A stretch of 64,000 nucleotides of DNA from Flabesymbios commensalis (lineage: Eukaryota; Annelida; Polychaeta; Terebellida; Flabelligeridae): assembly GCA_964017125.1 (NCBI GenBank), contig OZ024914.1, positions 21,696,282-21,760,281 on the forward strand. The letters are read 5' to 3'. How positions within the stretch are numbered: position 1 is the first letter of the stretch; every line of letters begins with the position of its first letter. The translations under genes were made by a program, and so were the position numbers. Positions 11,926 through 24,277 of this stretch are shown here, piece after piece. The notes beneath the pieces were generated by a model. That model did not search any database. It was not told where the DNA came from and saw only the letters and a list, made by a program, of their open reading frames with translations.

Positions 11926-12994
11926 AATTGAAGTGGGCAGACGATAATCATATTAAATATATTAGAGTCAATTGAGTCACTCAATAAAAGTATAGATAGC
12001 ACCCATAAAATCTATCAACATCTCAGAGAAGCAGAGAACAGTATTTAAATATTTTAGCACTTATAACGTTATATACAATCCTTTGGTTTTGTGCATCTTG
12101 TATTGTATAGAGATAAGAGGCAATGCAAAAAAATATATAATAAATGCATGAATTAGAGACCAACAAACCAACAAAAGTTATACTCCTCCATGTTTACAAA
12201 CATTCTCATTGTTAGCGATAATATGCTTAATCTACTAGATTAAAATGCCTCATATTGACAGTTGGTGTATTTACATTCAGTATTATATTGCATATCTGCA
12301 TTATGTGTACATAATTAGATAAACCATTAACATAAATGTATTTTTAGACAATAAACTGTATTATCTGTATGTAATCATAGGAAAAATGGGTTGTGCTTTT
12401 GTCTAGCGTTAAGACCAGTCCTCCAGAGCGCAATTGACTGCCTTGAACTTGAATGAGAGACGGAGAACTATTAAATGTTTGTCAGAAAGGTACGATTTGT
12501 CTCCAACGCTGGCACGACATTGAGCTAGCGGTTATATGATCTCTGTCTATTGGCAACGGTCTTTTTTCCTCTCACACTGTCACTAGACACAGGACCGTGT
12601 TATGTTATGTACAAGTGTCAGATATACATGGCTTTTCTATTTTTATGTCTTTTGGAACTGAAAGGGCACGTGGCTGCAAATTTTGCGTGACCGGCGGTAG
12701 TGTTAACTACTACACATAAGTCCCGCTCTCATCCACAACCACTACAGAGGACACATCCAACATTTGTTTTACTTTAATGATTCTTATTTAAAATGTACCG
12801 ATATTTCGTGTTCAATGCTGAAATAAATCCTGTTGGGAATAGAGTGTGATATTGATATCAGCCAAATACAACGCAGCGCGAAGCAATAATTTTAAAGTTG
12901 TTTGTAGACGTGGCTCGTTGTGTCTGTAGCTGTAATCCTGTCAGACATTGTATCAGCAACTGTTAATCTCGTCCTGGACGTCACGTTTTACAGT
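11926..12994. other. Intronic stretch without recognised features
   Basis: AT-rich sequence. No ORF over 60 codons, no hairpin and no dispersed repeat was recognised. Confidence 0.55.
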
Positions 12995-13117
12995 AACAAT
13001 ACTGTGCCAGAGGTTACCAAGGATAACAGACCAATCAGAGAGAAACCTCTAGTTGTGTGAATGAAGGCGGGTCTGATTGGTCTGTTAAACATTGTAAACC
13101 TCTGACACAGAATTGTT
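12995..13117. mobile_element. Short MITE with 45-bp inverted repeats
   Basis: The left arm aacaatactgtgccagaggt...acagaccaatcag is matched by the inverted right arm ctgattggtctgtt...cacagaattgtt. The total is 123 bases with a short centre. Both arms contain CCAAT/ATTGG. No clear target duplication was seen and there is no coding capacity. Confidence 0.75.
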
Positions 13118-13293
13118 AGCTGCATCGATCTGGGATCAGGTTGGTTCAGAATGTCTAATCTGCATTCCTGGCATATTCAGTTTCTTTATTTTGCATCTTG
13201 TACTCATAATGGAATATACAAAAAGCTTGTATGGATGTTCATTCATACTTGAATTTTTTACACAGTTGTTATTATGGCACTGTGACTCCCTCA

Positions 13294-13495
13294 AACCGCT
13301 AAGCGAGATATTGTCGTTTTTATTATGTTTTTTTAACACGTCAAATGACAGTTATTGGGAATTATGTGAGTGATTAAACATCCAAGATTTGCCAATGTTT
13401 GGTCTTAAATTAAACAAATATGAGTAATTTTCACCGTTGAAGCGTGACACAAATTCAAGTGGGTGAAAATTATTTAATTTAGTACCTTGAGGATT
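13294..13495. mobile_element. Fragment of TTAACCC-family MITE
   Basis: Shares the order of phrases with copies at 43200-43995 and 49140-49270: a gtcgttttta run, cagttattgggaa, a tttggtc.taaattaaac phrase and then a CAAGTGGGTGAAAATTATTT arm. The left end is missing. Confidence 0.6.
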
Positions 13496-14309
13496 AACGT
13501 GTAAAAAATAAACATATTAAGGCCCATGTTAAATTACAGATACACAAGGGAAACGATTCATTCCACCTGTAACAACGATTAAATGGTTAGCCAAGCTGTG
13601 TAAGGGGAATTCCCGGACATGATCAGACTTCTCTCAAATCAGATAATAAACCTTGCTTGTCGTCTGTTATCAGGTTATGTCTGTCTTTATTGTGAACAAA
13701 CCCAATCCTTCAATTAGATTTTTCAGTCTGTATCGACTGAGTCGCTACAATGGTGGCGAACAAATAACATGATGTCTGGAATTTTCTGACATGTCCAGAA
13801 TGGAAGATAATTATGACATAATTATAGTAAAATTATCTGATCTTGATTATCTTGGCCATCTTTATTACAAGTTCAAGTCCCGCAACCTTTGTCCCATTTT
13901 TTTTAAACCTTGGATTTATTAACTAACTTTGTGACATCATTATAATTTACGGGATCTCCCCGGATAAAGCACTCATTTTAATTAAAATGTACCTGATGCC
14001 TTTATGATAATAGTCATAAAGAACAATACTTCATATCATTGCCAACACTATTTAGTAATTAATTTTATACATTTCGGAAATTTGTTAACACAGCACAATT
14101 CAGCCAGTTAAGCTATCGCTGCATCTGAGTTCCAATGAATACGGACACATGACAATGTATAACTGTAAATAGATATAAAACCTGGTCACACATGTCATCA
14201 GAAGTGTCTTAGTTAGCTCATGCCACTTTATTTGAATACCTATGTTATGGGTCTACGGTCATTACACTATTTTACTCTTTCAATGCAAGGATCGACTTTG
14301 GACTCAGCA
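13496..14309. other. Intronic stretch, mostly featureless
   Basis: AT-rich sequence. At 14215-14300 a fragment resembling the TGACGTC-bearing repeat (gaatacctatgttatgggtctacgg) abuts the minisatellite that follows. Otherwise nothing is recognised. Confidence 0.5.
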
Positions 14310-14855
14310 TTTAAATTTATATCGTCCATATACACACTGCTGGTCAGACAGTTTAATTTAGATCGTCCATATACACATGGCTGGAAATACAGTTTAATCT
14401 TAGATCGTCCATGTACACGTGAATGGTCAGTCATTTTAATTTTAGATCGTCCATATACACAAGGCTGGTCAGACAGTTTAATTTTAGATCGTCCATGTAC
14501 ACATAGCTGGTCAGACAGTTAAATTTTAGATCGTTTATATACATATGGCTGGTCAGACAGTCAATTTAGATCGTCCATATACACATAGCTGGTCAGACAA
14601 TTTAATTTCAAATCGTCCGTATGCACAAAGCTGGTCAGACAGTTTAACTTAGATCGTCAATTAACACATTTCTGGTCAGACACTTTAATTTCAGATCGTC
14701 GATATACACGTGGATGATCAGACAGTTTAATATTAGATCGTCCATATACACATTGCTGGTCAGACAGTTTAATTTTAGATCGTCCAAATGCACATTGCTG
14801 GTCAGACAGTTGAATTATAGATCGTCCATATACACGTGGCTGCTCAGATAGATGG
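14310..14855. repeat. 42-bp minisatellite
   Basis: About 13 diverged copies of a unit containing tagatcgtccatatacaca, then a variable dinucleotide, then ctggtcagacagtttaat. Open frames across it (100 codons from 14220) arise because 42 is a multiple of three; the repeated peptide (LDRPYTHGWSDSLI-like) has no known counterpart and no splice context. Confidence 0.93.
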
Positions 14856-15416
14856 TTTCCACTAGACTAAGTACACAAGTACTGGTCAGCTAGCCAGATG
14901 TATATATATGTGAGGGATACCGGCCCACTATTATTGCCTGGTCAGATATTAGATGAGACTGATTGTTTACTGGTCAATTTGTCTCGCTCTTTACCACTAT
15001 GGACGTGCCTGTACACACTGGTAACGCCAGACATACCTCAACCAGCACACAATCCCCGGCACTATTTGGTCGGCAATTTATTTTCGGCCACCTGACCTTT
15101 TCACAGATGCGTTGAGATCGTGGTGCTCTTGGTATAAGGATCTGTCATGATATCCTCACAGAACCCTCTCTAAAAACCTGACTAATGTATAGTCGTCTTG
15201 AATCAATATGTCAATGCTATTGCATAGCATAATCATAGTATACCCTATAACATATGTTTGTGCGAAAGAATTATTTTTAATGTTATGCATGTAATGATAC
15301 ATAACTTTGCACGACTTCGTTGATGTATCTATTATTACCACATCATGGGTTGTAGTGCTCTCATAACACTAATTTAGCCATGTGCTAGTAACGTAACAGG
15401 GGTATCAAATGAAAAT

Positions 15417-15447
15417 CAGAGGTTTCAAATTACATTTGAAACCTCTG
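15417..15447. other. Perfect 13-bp-arm hairpin
   Basis: CAGAGGTTTCAAA and its inverse TTTGAAACCTCTG surround a five-base loop. It sits between two ggtatcaaa phrases and may be the core of a small foldback element. Confidence 0.6.
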
Positions 15448-15851
15448 GCAGGTATCAAACGGGTGTCACGTGGTCTGCCGAGCTCTGATCAGGCCACTCA
15501 GCAGTAGCAGCGCGTACACCTGTACACTGCGTGTACACACGCGTGACCTGCAGGTAGACTAAACTAGCGCTCGATGACTAACATAGGCTAGGCCCACAAC
15601 TACGGCAAAGTTATATTTATCGTCATTGACTGCATCACCTCATATTATATTGTAAGGCTACAGTCGCAGGATCAACAGCATAAAGGGGATGGAGTTCAGT
15701 AGGGCCATTCAGATGGTCCTATTTATAACCACCCAACTGGTAGGTCTAGTCTACTAATTTCATCTTTATTGTTAATTATAGGCTTAGGTCTAACATTACA
15801 TGGACATTGTGTATGATGGTAATAATAGTAATAGCGTGTGTTTTGTCGGCA

Positions 15852-15986
15852 ATTATGTTAATTTGAGAACCTTTTTGTGAGAGTGGATCACTCCCAGGGT
15901 GATTTGAAAACCTCGCCTTCGGCTCGGTTTTCAAATCACCCTGGTCGTGATCAACTCTCACAAGTCGGTTCTCGAATGAACATAAT
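15852..15986. mobile_element. 135-bp foldback element
   Basis: Long imperfect inverted repeat. The left arm attatgttaatttgagaacc...cagggtgatttgaaaacc pairs with the right arm ending ggttctcgaatgaacataat. The apex is tcgccttcggctcg. Arms are about 60 bases. Open frames on both strands across it are mirror images and not genes. Confidence 0.8.
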
Positions 15987-16481
15987 CACCTCCAAACGCA
16001 CGCTATTGTATAATTCACCATTTTCATCACCAAAAAGTGTCATTCACACGTTTATGCACACTGTGGGTAAAGAAGATATTATACATGTTATACATCATAA
16101 TTTGTGAGTGTTATTGTTAGATACTTGTAATACCCCGTGTTGCCTCGTAGAAAACGGAACGTCTCCACTCAACAATGAACACAGAATTAGAATCCCACCA
16201 GACACGAGACGCCGACCTGACAATTATTGCCAGAGCCAAATGACAAAAGAACACACTCATGCCAGTTGTTATACAGGCAGAAGAAATGTAACATAATAAA
16301 TTACTGATTGATGGGGTTAGTCTTTTTGCTGACTAGGGGATCACGCTCATGAATTTTGGGCGATAAACGGACAGATTCTTTCAACACGGAGCTGTAAAGA
16401 GCTATTTTATCAGCACTCTGTGTACCTACTGACCGAGGCAGAATAATGGAATTCACTCGGAGCTAAATATCACCAACAGTG

Positions 16482-16783
16482 GAAATAAAATAAAATGAAT
16501 GGGGTTTTAGGCTAAACTGGGGCAGGAGAACATTCTGAGGTTGGTGAGATGAATGATATGAAACTGCCATCCAGGCACAGGATTCGAAACTCGAAACCTA
16601 GCGGTCTGAGGCCGAGCACGCTACCTCTCGGTCACGGAGGCTCCCCACAATATTGAATTTTTACGAGTGAGTAGGGAAGAAACACTTTGTTTCTTTAAAA
16701 CTTGAAGGCCAGTATGGGGTTCGAATGTGCGATCTTCGACTTTCCAAGCAGGCAGCTTTAACCACTGCACCAGGGCCTCCACC
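16482..16783 (-). mobile_element. Dimeric tRNA-derived SINE
   Basis: Read on the minus strand, the first module begins ggaggccctggtgcagtggt (A-box like) and carries a cattcgaacccc B box. An A/T-rich spacer with gtttcttccctactc follows. A second tRNA-like module then has tgaccgagaggtagcgtgc (A-box like) and gtttcgaatcctg (B-box like). The body ends in a conserved segment (cagtttagcctaaaacccc) and an ATTCATTTTATTTT tail. The same layout recurs at 32124-32416, 45672-45960 and 56370-56590. Confidence 0.85.
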
Positions 16784-17094
16784 CGAGCAGCACTGAAACA
16801 TTGACTTCCGACCCGTAATTTCCGGAACACCAGGCTCAACAGGCTTAATTATGCAGTGAGGTCGCATATTATTCCAGTGGGATTGAGGAGGCTGAAAATC
16901 TCATTGGTGTCAATGAGGAGAATGTATTCTAGCTGGGTGTGATTACTATGGAGCCCCGGAGGTCTGAAGAGGGAAGATGTGGGAGCGAGAAGGGCTGAAA
17001 GGGAGTCAAGTATGACACATTGTAAGAGAACACGTGGGACTCAAATATTCACACGGGCAATGTCTGGTTAACTAAAAGCCCGATTAAGCAATAA

Positions 17095-17278
17095 GACACT
17101 TTAATATATCGCGGACGTATACTTATAAACGCTTTTAACCGTTTCAGCTCGGGGATCGAACCTTAGACGTATGATACTGACGTCTAAAGTAGGTTCCCGC
17201 ATTGAAATATTAATATATTCATAAAGGCTGTAGACCCATAACATACGTATTCAAATGAATCAGAAAGAGCTAAGTAAG
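17095..17278. mobile_element. MITE with GACGT palindromic core
   Basis: Contains the family phrases cggggatcgaacc, cttagacgt and gacgtctaaag, the mirrored cccgcattgaaat, and tagacccataacatacgtattcaaatgaa. The core is an inverted repeat around a short centre. It is related to copies at 27840, 33130, 49020, 45960, 56590 and 58000. Confidence 0.65.
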
Positions 17279-18604
17279 AAAATTATAATGATTTCAAATT
17301 ATACAGAATATTTCAGCGATTAAGGCCTTAACCCCTATATTTAATCAAGAATAACGATCATTCATCGTCACCTGTGCTTAATTCTACAGTAGAATGACAC
17401 TAAATAAATGAGGAATGAAGATGCAATAGGGCAGCCCAACATCAAATAACATTGGCCATATGTTAACCAAGGTTTTGCGTTTACCAGAAACATTGCATAT
17501 CTCTGGCCGAGCACGTCTGAGATGCAGTGAGCATGAATCTACATGGAGTTAACTCAGGACACATTGTATGAGAGCGCGTGGGGTCGACACCACCAGAAAA
17601 GATGTATATCTTGCACCTCCTGTGGTAGAGACTCCTAAAGAAAAAGCCAAACCAATAAAGGCAGAGTGCTGGAAAAATACGGTAACTGTGATAAAGCTTT
17701 GCGGGATTTGCCGGGTATGTGCCACAGGTTGGCTGCCTCGTTTGGAAGCGGGGATCTCCCATGGGTAAACAGCTGGTGGACACAGCGAGGTCAATGTCTA
17801 GTCATTCTGGGATGAACCGCTGATTGACCTTACGACCGCAAAGATTTAGTTCCTTAAATGATCAGATTGCATCGTGATTTATGTGTCTTTCCCAAAGCTG
17901 ATCATTTTCAGATAACGCGAACGGTGCTATTTCTATCGTCTGTACGACACCGAACAGAAGATCGTTGCAGATTGTGTTTGTTGACTAAGGCGCCGTGGTG
18001 ATAGGAAGGCAGCTGGACACAGGTCAAGGATTGATGTATGTGATGTTAAAAGGGCCATACACTGACCACACTGACCACATCAATCAATCAGACAGCAGCC
18101 ACAGGTCTGAACACCTGGCCATAACCACCTGCGCATCCATCATTTATAATACAGAGGAAGCAATTATAGATTAATCTGGTACTAATATAATAATCCCAGC
18201 TAAGGAACTTTCTTCTATGGGAGCGGCCATTTAGTATGCTGAGTGGCGTCAATGAGGGCAATGACCCAGCTTAATGTCCGGGCTTAATGTAACAAAGCCT
18301 AATAATATAATATAGATTACAAAGTATTTGTGCTACTTCTACAAAGTCGTGTATCAGCGAGGGCGATCAGCAGCCTATAAAGTGAGTGATTCGATAAGTA
18401 AACAATGACAACCTGCAAACTACAGCCGAAATAGGTTTACGACTTGAATAGGTTACGACTTCAACGCTTGAGATGCTGAGCCCATATTTATCTTTGCCTG
18501 CCGCTACGAGAATACAAAACCTTGAAGCTTTATAATGTTGCTCATACAGTTCCTCGTTTAACATTCGTTCTGATTTACTCTTACAACTACAACCACTGTC
18601 AATA
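17279..18604. other. Intronic stretch without recognised genes
   Basis: Overlapping short frames at 17480-17790 on both strands do not resemble known proteins. A few hairpins aside, nothing was identified. Confidence 0.5.
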
Positions 18605-18609
18605 CTCTT

Positions 18610-18864
18610 TGTTCAGGATTGTCATGTGGCACTGATGCGCCACCTGGTGAATACCTAAGTATATATATGTTTGGGATCATGTTAGATCCGGTTCTGATCC
18701 ATATTGAGGCTATTTTGTCATGCTGTTGCCCTGCATGCTGTTGTTGGGCAGGGTGGACCAGGGGTCACTCTGCCATTATGTACTTGAAGCTGGTAGAGGA
18801 AGGTTGTAAAATAAAACTGTGAGAACCCTCATCGTTGTCTCCTCTCCTGTCCTAATCCTGGACA
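18610..18864 (+). repeat. 5' LTR
   Basis: 255 bases, TG...CA, inside a five-base target duplication. It contains ttgtaaaataaaactgtg near the end (TATA or poly-A signal-like) and a pyrimidine-rich cgttgtctcctctcc stretch. It differs from the 3' LTR by two visible substitutions and one nine-base length difference near the 3' end. Confidence 0.93.
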
Positions 18865-18867
18865 TTT

Positions 18868-18885
18868 TGGTGCCTGAGACCAGGG
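18868..18885 (+). promoter_or_regulatory. Candidate primer-binding site
   Basis: TGGTGCCTGAGACCAGGG begins three bases after the LTR end. The TGG start is expected for pairing with a tRNA CCA end. The tRNA type cannot be named without a tRNA set for the species. Confidence 0.6.
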
Positions 18886-19540
18886 ATAATAGCTAGTATG
18901 GCTAAGGAACTATTGTAAGTGTGAAGAAAGTAAAGAGAGGACAAGAAAGATTCGTGAGAAGACAGAGGATTGGATGACTTGTAGGAGGACCACGTGGTGA
19001 CGAGGCGGCGGCCATCTTGAACATGGTATGGCAGCACTGGTTACATTTAGTTGCAGATATTGTAAAAGGATTATATTGCAATGATTTGCCACCAACGCAT
19101 CCAATACAATGAAGCAGGGATTGGCTTTTAAAATTCTATGTAGTTGCCTCGAGATCTTGTGAGTTGATTGTGGCTCCAACTGCAAGTGATGATAAGAGGG
19201 CGATGCTGGGCCAAAGTCCACAGCAGCAAGACAATGCAGGGTGTCTACAAGGATCCTACTATATGCCATAGGTCTATCATACGGATGCTGAGAAGTACTT
19301 GACAGTGAAAATGGATCAGATGCAGGGAGAGGGAGGCTACCGATGGAGGGGACTCGAACAAGAAGTAGGCCTTGTTTTGGCCCTAGATCTAGCGATGTCG
19401 CCCTTGATCCTACAATGTGTGTTTAACTATCAACTTCAAGTGAGTTGCGCTGAAGCTACACTTTGCGTAACGGTTCTGTGGCTGACCTACATGATGTGTA
19501 TGATATGCCCGGCTAGTAGGCCTAGAAGTAGTGGGAGCTG

Positions 19541-19612
19541 TGTAGCACGTGAATGTGCTGTGATCTGTGGTCAGTGTGTAGCACGTGAATGTGCTGTGAT
19601 CTGTGGGCAGTG
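19541..19612. repeat. 36-bp direct duplication with CACGTG motifs
   Basis: Two adjacent copies, 36 bases apart, begin tgtagcacgtgaatgtgctg. Each holds a CACGTG palindrome. It lies in the GC-richer first part of the LTR element. Confidence 0.85.
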
Positions 19613-22600
19613 TGGCGAGACGCACAGGCCTAATCTTGTGTTCAATAAATTCCTGTTACCACCCCTGCCAAATTGTCTGCGACCCAGAGGTCCCAACCAC
19701 GTGTATGGTATTGGAGTGCTTGCCGTAACGGCGGCGATGAGCTTGGCGGCCCCACTGGCCGGTCCACGCTCGGTCAAGCAGGTTGCTGATGCAGAGCAAG
19801 CCCCCAGAGCAAGACCCCCCCCCCCCCCCCCACCAGCGCATCCCGCACAGGCGGCGTAGTGCCTGTTACCTGGCTACTGCAACAGCACGGACGCGCCCTT
19901 AGGTCACGCTGGGACTACAGCAGCATCAGCAGCTCGCACCTAATCGGACATTGACCACTGCTGACGGTAAGTTGTGCGGTAGGCTGCATGTCTACATGTA
20001 CGACTAAAGCTATTACCATACAAAAGTACTATAGCTGTGACTCTGACTATGTGATGGTTAAGATTCGGGTGATCTCCAGTGACTTATTTTTATAACGTCT
20101 TATCCCTCACTCACCCATTAATCTGTTAATATTAAGTCACTGTCCGTATACATGTAGCCCTAGCTACCTCGCTTGGTTGCGCCACCTAGTGTGTGTCCAC
20201 CTAGACAATATATCTCACTGACAATGGGGCTGATCGTCAACTCATTAAATAGTATATGTGAGAGCAATCATAAGTATGTGCACCTTATTTGCGACCTATA
20301 GATACAATAATACCAACCAACATGTATTAAGTTGAATGTGGTTATATAAGGACAATGATCCTATAGTTTAAGATCTTGATTGGTTTAGACCACTATTGGT
20401 TGTCGTTTATTGAATGACATTGGTTTAGTTGCAGTTGTTGTATGAAAAGGTCTGGTGGCACAAATAAGAGACAGTTTTCGTGGATAGTGTCAGGCTCATG
20501 GTAGCCTGGAATTATATGTAGTTCCAAGATGTACTTTAAAAGTTTCGCCATGCTAAACCTATTTTAGTGAAGGCGATAATGGTGTATTTAAAGAGTGATT
20601 ATTAAAGAAGTTGATAATATAGTTAATGACCGTGCGGTTCGGCCTATATGTACTATATGGCCCACTGTCCTGTCATTAAAGAGACCAATGTCAGCGCTAA
20701 ATTAAGGCCTGTATTTGACGCTTCTTCTCAAATTTAAAATGTGTGTTTTCTTTAACTGTGCATGTATGAATGTGATCCCACAGGGATCTCTCCTATCTTG
20801 ATCTGTTTATAAGTACAGATTATTCTTAGAAGTAAAGATAATTAAATTTACTCGAATACACTTTGGTGATAAGGTAGCCATTTGTAAATTGCTGTCATTA
20901 AGCATCACAATTTTAAATTTCTGGTTACTGTATAATCTGTCAAGAGGTTCGTGATAATTTGTGTATATTTGATAATTTGTTAGCTGGTTAACTGATTCGC
21001 CGCAAAGGCATAAAGCTGTCAGTGTGTGCCGTGAAATACGGATTAAGTGTCACTAGTTGGAATGCAACTAGCTAAAGGGTGCTTTTTATATTAAATCAGT
21101 TGTAACTGAAAGTAGTTTTATTCCATGTTCTAAAGTTACATTTTTTTGGCTTGTGAATTTGTCAAGGTCGTAGGCATTTCTTATAATGCTGATAATGATA
21201 GTACCTGTAAAATCGATAACGTAGCTTACTGCCTTGTATCGCTTCGGTTATTTCTGCTAAGATATCAATTTGGTATATAATTGCTAAAGCATTTGATCCT
21301 TTGGACTTACTAGTCCCTTTAACAATGTATGTTAAATCATAATTCAAGAATTGTGTGTGGTATGTATCAGATGGGATACTGCTATACCTGAATTAATACA
21401 GGTGTGATTTATTTGCTGTTCGAGTTGGTACGACTTTATATATCCTACTATATATCCTACTACTAGGTATATTTATTGGTGTTTATTCACCTGGTGTGAG
21501 ACCAGTGAAATAATTGAGTTACAAGCATTTGTAATGCTACCTGAGAAAGGTTATGGTGATGTCGTGTATTGTGGAGTTAGATAACACTTGTGACGTGTAT
21601 CTACTTATTTATAAAGTTGTCAGGTACCTGTTTAGTCAATTAAGGTCATTAATCATGTTAATACCTTATATAAAGTTGGATAAATAGAATGTCCCTGTGT
21701 TTACTGTTCAAACCGTTTGATCGCACTCGGCTGGTGTCAGGAGTGTAGTAGATTTAAACCGCTTACTACTAGCAGGTTTAGAGAGTTACCGGTGCTCACT
21801 ATTCCTGCTAGCTAGTTTTACATTTATATAGTAGCCCTGATGACTTAGTGTCTAGGGGTGTGGCAAGGAATGGACTGGTGGATTACTGGTTGTGGTGGAC
21901 TGACCTTCCACTAGCAGTCAGGAATTCGTGATTGTTCAATACTTGACCGTGCTCATGAAATTTCGCTTGAAGAGTAGGTAATATCGATAGCGGTGTAATT
22001 CATTTGCTAAGATTTTAGAATTGTTGCATGTGTTTTGAGATGCACGAATAATTGTAAACCTCGAGGGATCTGGCATAATTATGATGATATGTCTGTGTAC
22101 ACTATGATTTGTATGTTGAGAACAAATTATTAGGTCTTTAGCTTGAGACGGCTCGCCAAATGTATTAAAAGTGAATGTTTAGCTGCCGTAGGCAGTCTAG
22201 TGAATTATCAGTGATTATATGGTCAAGTGTATAACTGACTTGAGGGTTAAAGAGTCACCCCCCTTTTTCGGTGACTGGATTGGACTCAGCTGGTCCATTG
22301 TATCCATGTTTCTGACAAGCCTTAAAGAAAATTGTATTTTGTATCGTTTACCTGATGTACTGGTGGTAAAGTTATAAGATTATTGAGCTATTCAGTAAGT
22401 CACTATGTTAGTCGATTTTGCGCCCGTAGAGGTGACGCTATGTTGGTTTATTTTTCTAAATTGCTATTTAAACATTTAGAAACCATCCAGTACAGGGTGT
22501 TTTAAGAACTCAATAAATTGGGAGTTGATTAGTCTTCGGTCCCCATGGTGGGGAGGGTGATGTTAGCAGTTATATTAACTCGGTTGAATCTGCTCTGAGA

Positions 22601-23049
22601 AAAGGTCCGTGAGACTTAAAATATTGTGTTGGAGAAGATATGTATAGGTATGTATTATTCCACACCTCTGACATTTATGGGTATTAGTTGTGAATTAAAG
22701 CCTTATTCCACCTTATTTTCTCATTGGTAGAGGTGCTACTTATGAGCTACTTAATAAGATTGAATAAGTCTGACATCACTTCTTCCTATTTAAGGGAGCT
22801 GTTTGTTTTGACGTAAAAATTAATGGATTTGTTTGATGGTTGAGTCAAGAGTATTACGTAATTTGCCTGCAAGTGTCAGAGGTTCTTAGATTGTATGTCG
22901 GGTATATCAGTTCAGCGTCTGATGACTGAAATAGGTCTGACGACTGTGCTTGGTGTCTCAGTGGTACAGATATTGTTGAATGTTAATTGGTAAAGGTTAA
23001 ATATTAAAGGTTACTATTCTGAATAGGTCAAAGCGACCATATGTGTTGA

Positions 23050-23995
23050 GAGCAGCTCTGGTATTGAGTTGTGAAACACTGTCATGTGCCTGGTAAGGTC
23101 GAGTTAACGACCATAGTTATTTAGTTGAGCTCCAGTTTGGAGTTGTGAAGCACTGTCATGTGCCTGGTAAGGTCGAGTTAACAACCATAGTTGTTTAGTT
23201 GAGCTCCAGTTTGGAGTTGTGAAGCACTGTCATGTGCCTGGTAAGGTTGAGTTAACAACCATAGTTGTTTAGTTGAGCTCCAGTTTGGAGTTGTGAAGCA
23301 CTGTCATGTGCCTGGTAAGGTTGAGTTAACAACCATAGTTGTTTAGTTGAGCTCCAGTTTGGAGTTGTGAAGCACTGTCATGTGCCTGGTAATGTTGAGT
23401 TAACAACCATAGTTGTTTAGTTGAGCTCCAGTTTGGAGTTGTGAAGCACTGTCATGTGCCTGGTAAGGTTGAGTTAACAACCATAGTTGTTTAGTTGAGC
23501 TCCAGTTTGGAGTTGTGAAGCACTGTCATGTGCCTGGTAAGGTTGAGTTAACAACCATATTTGTTTAGTTGAGCTCAAGTTTGGAGTTGTGAAGCACTGT
23601 CATGTGCCTGGTAAGGTTGAGTTAACAACCATAGTTGTTTAGTTGAGCTCCAGTTTGGAGTTGTGAAGCACTGTCATGTGCCTGGTAAGGTTGAGTTAAC
23701 AACCATAGTTGTTTAGTTGAGCTCCAGTTTGGAGTTGTGAAGCACTGTCATGTGCCTGGTAAGGTTGAGTTAACAACTATAGTTGTTTAGTTGAGCTCCA
23801 GTTTGGAGTTGTGAAGCACTGTCATGTGCCTGGTAAGGTCGAGTTAACAACCATAGTTGAGTTGAGCTCCAATATGGAGTTGTGAAGCACTGTCATGTGC
23901 CTGGTAGGTCAAGACGACCATTGTTGTTTAGTTGAGCTCCAGTATGGAGTTGTGAATGCACTGTCGTGTGCCTGTTAAGGTCAATGGGACCAGGT
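23050..23995. repeat. 74-bp tandem array inside the LTR element
   Basis: About 12 head-to-tail copies. gagctcc recurs every 74 bases (23127, 23201 and on to about 23934). Each unit holds cactgtcatgtgcctggtaa and an imperfect palindrome around gagttaac. Central units are nearly identical while those at both edges are diverged, the usual pattern for arrays that turn over by unequal exchange or template slippage. Confidence 0.95.
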
Positions 23996-24261
23996 AAAGC
24001 CAGCGTGTCTGAGGTCTGCAAGTGTTGAGACCATTTATGTAAATATGTGTGTTAATGTGTTGCTAGTTGCTGGGCTAGTGTGTTGGAAGATGTCGACGTC
24101 GACTATGTATAAAGTTTGTTAGTTGTTAGTTGTCTGATATTTGGTTAAGAGGGTTTTGTGATGGGTTCTTTATGACATTGTTCTGTATACATGTATAAGA
24201 ACTGTAGCGAGATAATGTTTTTTTTTGGAAATTAATTCTGTGTATTCTTGGTGCTGCGACA

Positions 24262-24277
24262 CCAAGGGTGGGGAGAA
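24262..24277 (+). promoter_or_regulatory. Polypurine tract
   Basis: ccaagggtggggagaa immediately precedes the TGTTCAGG start of the 3' LTR, the place where plus-strand priming occurs in LTR elements. Confidence 0.75.

Noticed and set aside
16108-16296. Short plus-strand frames beside the 15852 foldback
   Set aside because: Mirror frames and chance openings without codon or domain support.
19299-19859. 186-codon frame as a host gene
   Set aside because: It lies wholly inside the LTR element, starts at a weak codon, ends in a C-run-encoded proline stretch and matches nothing I know. It is kept only as part of the element.
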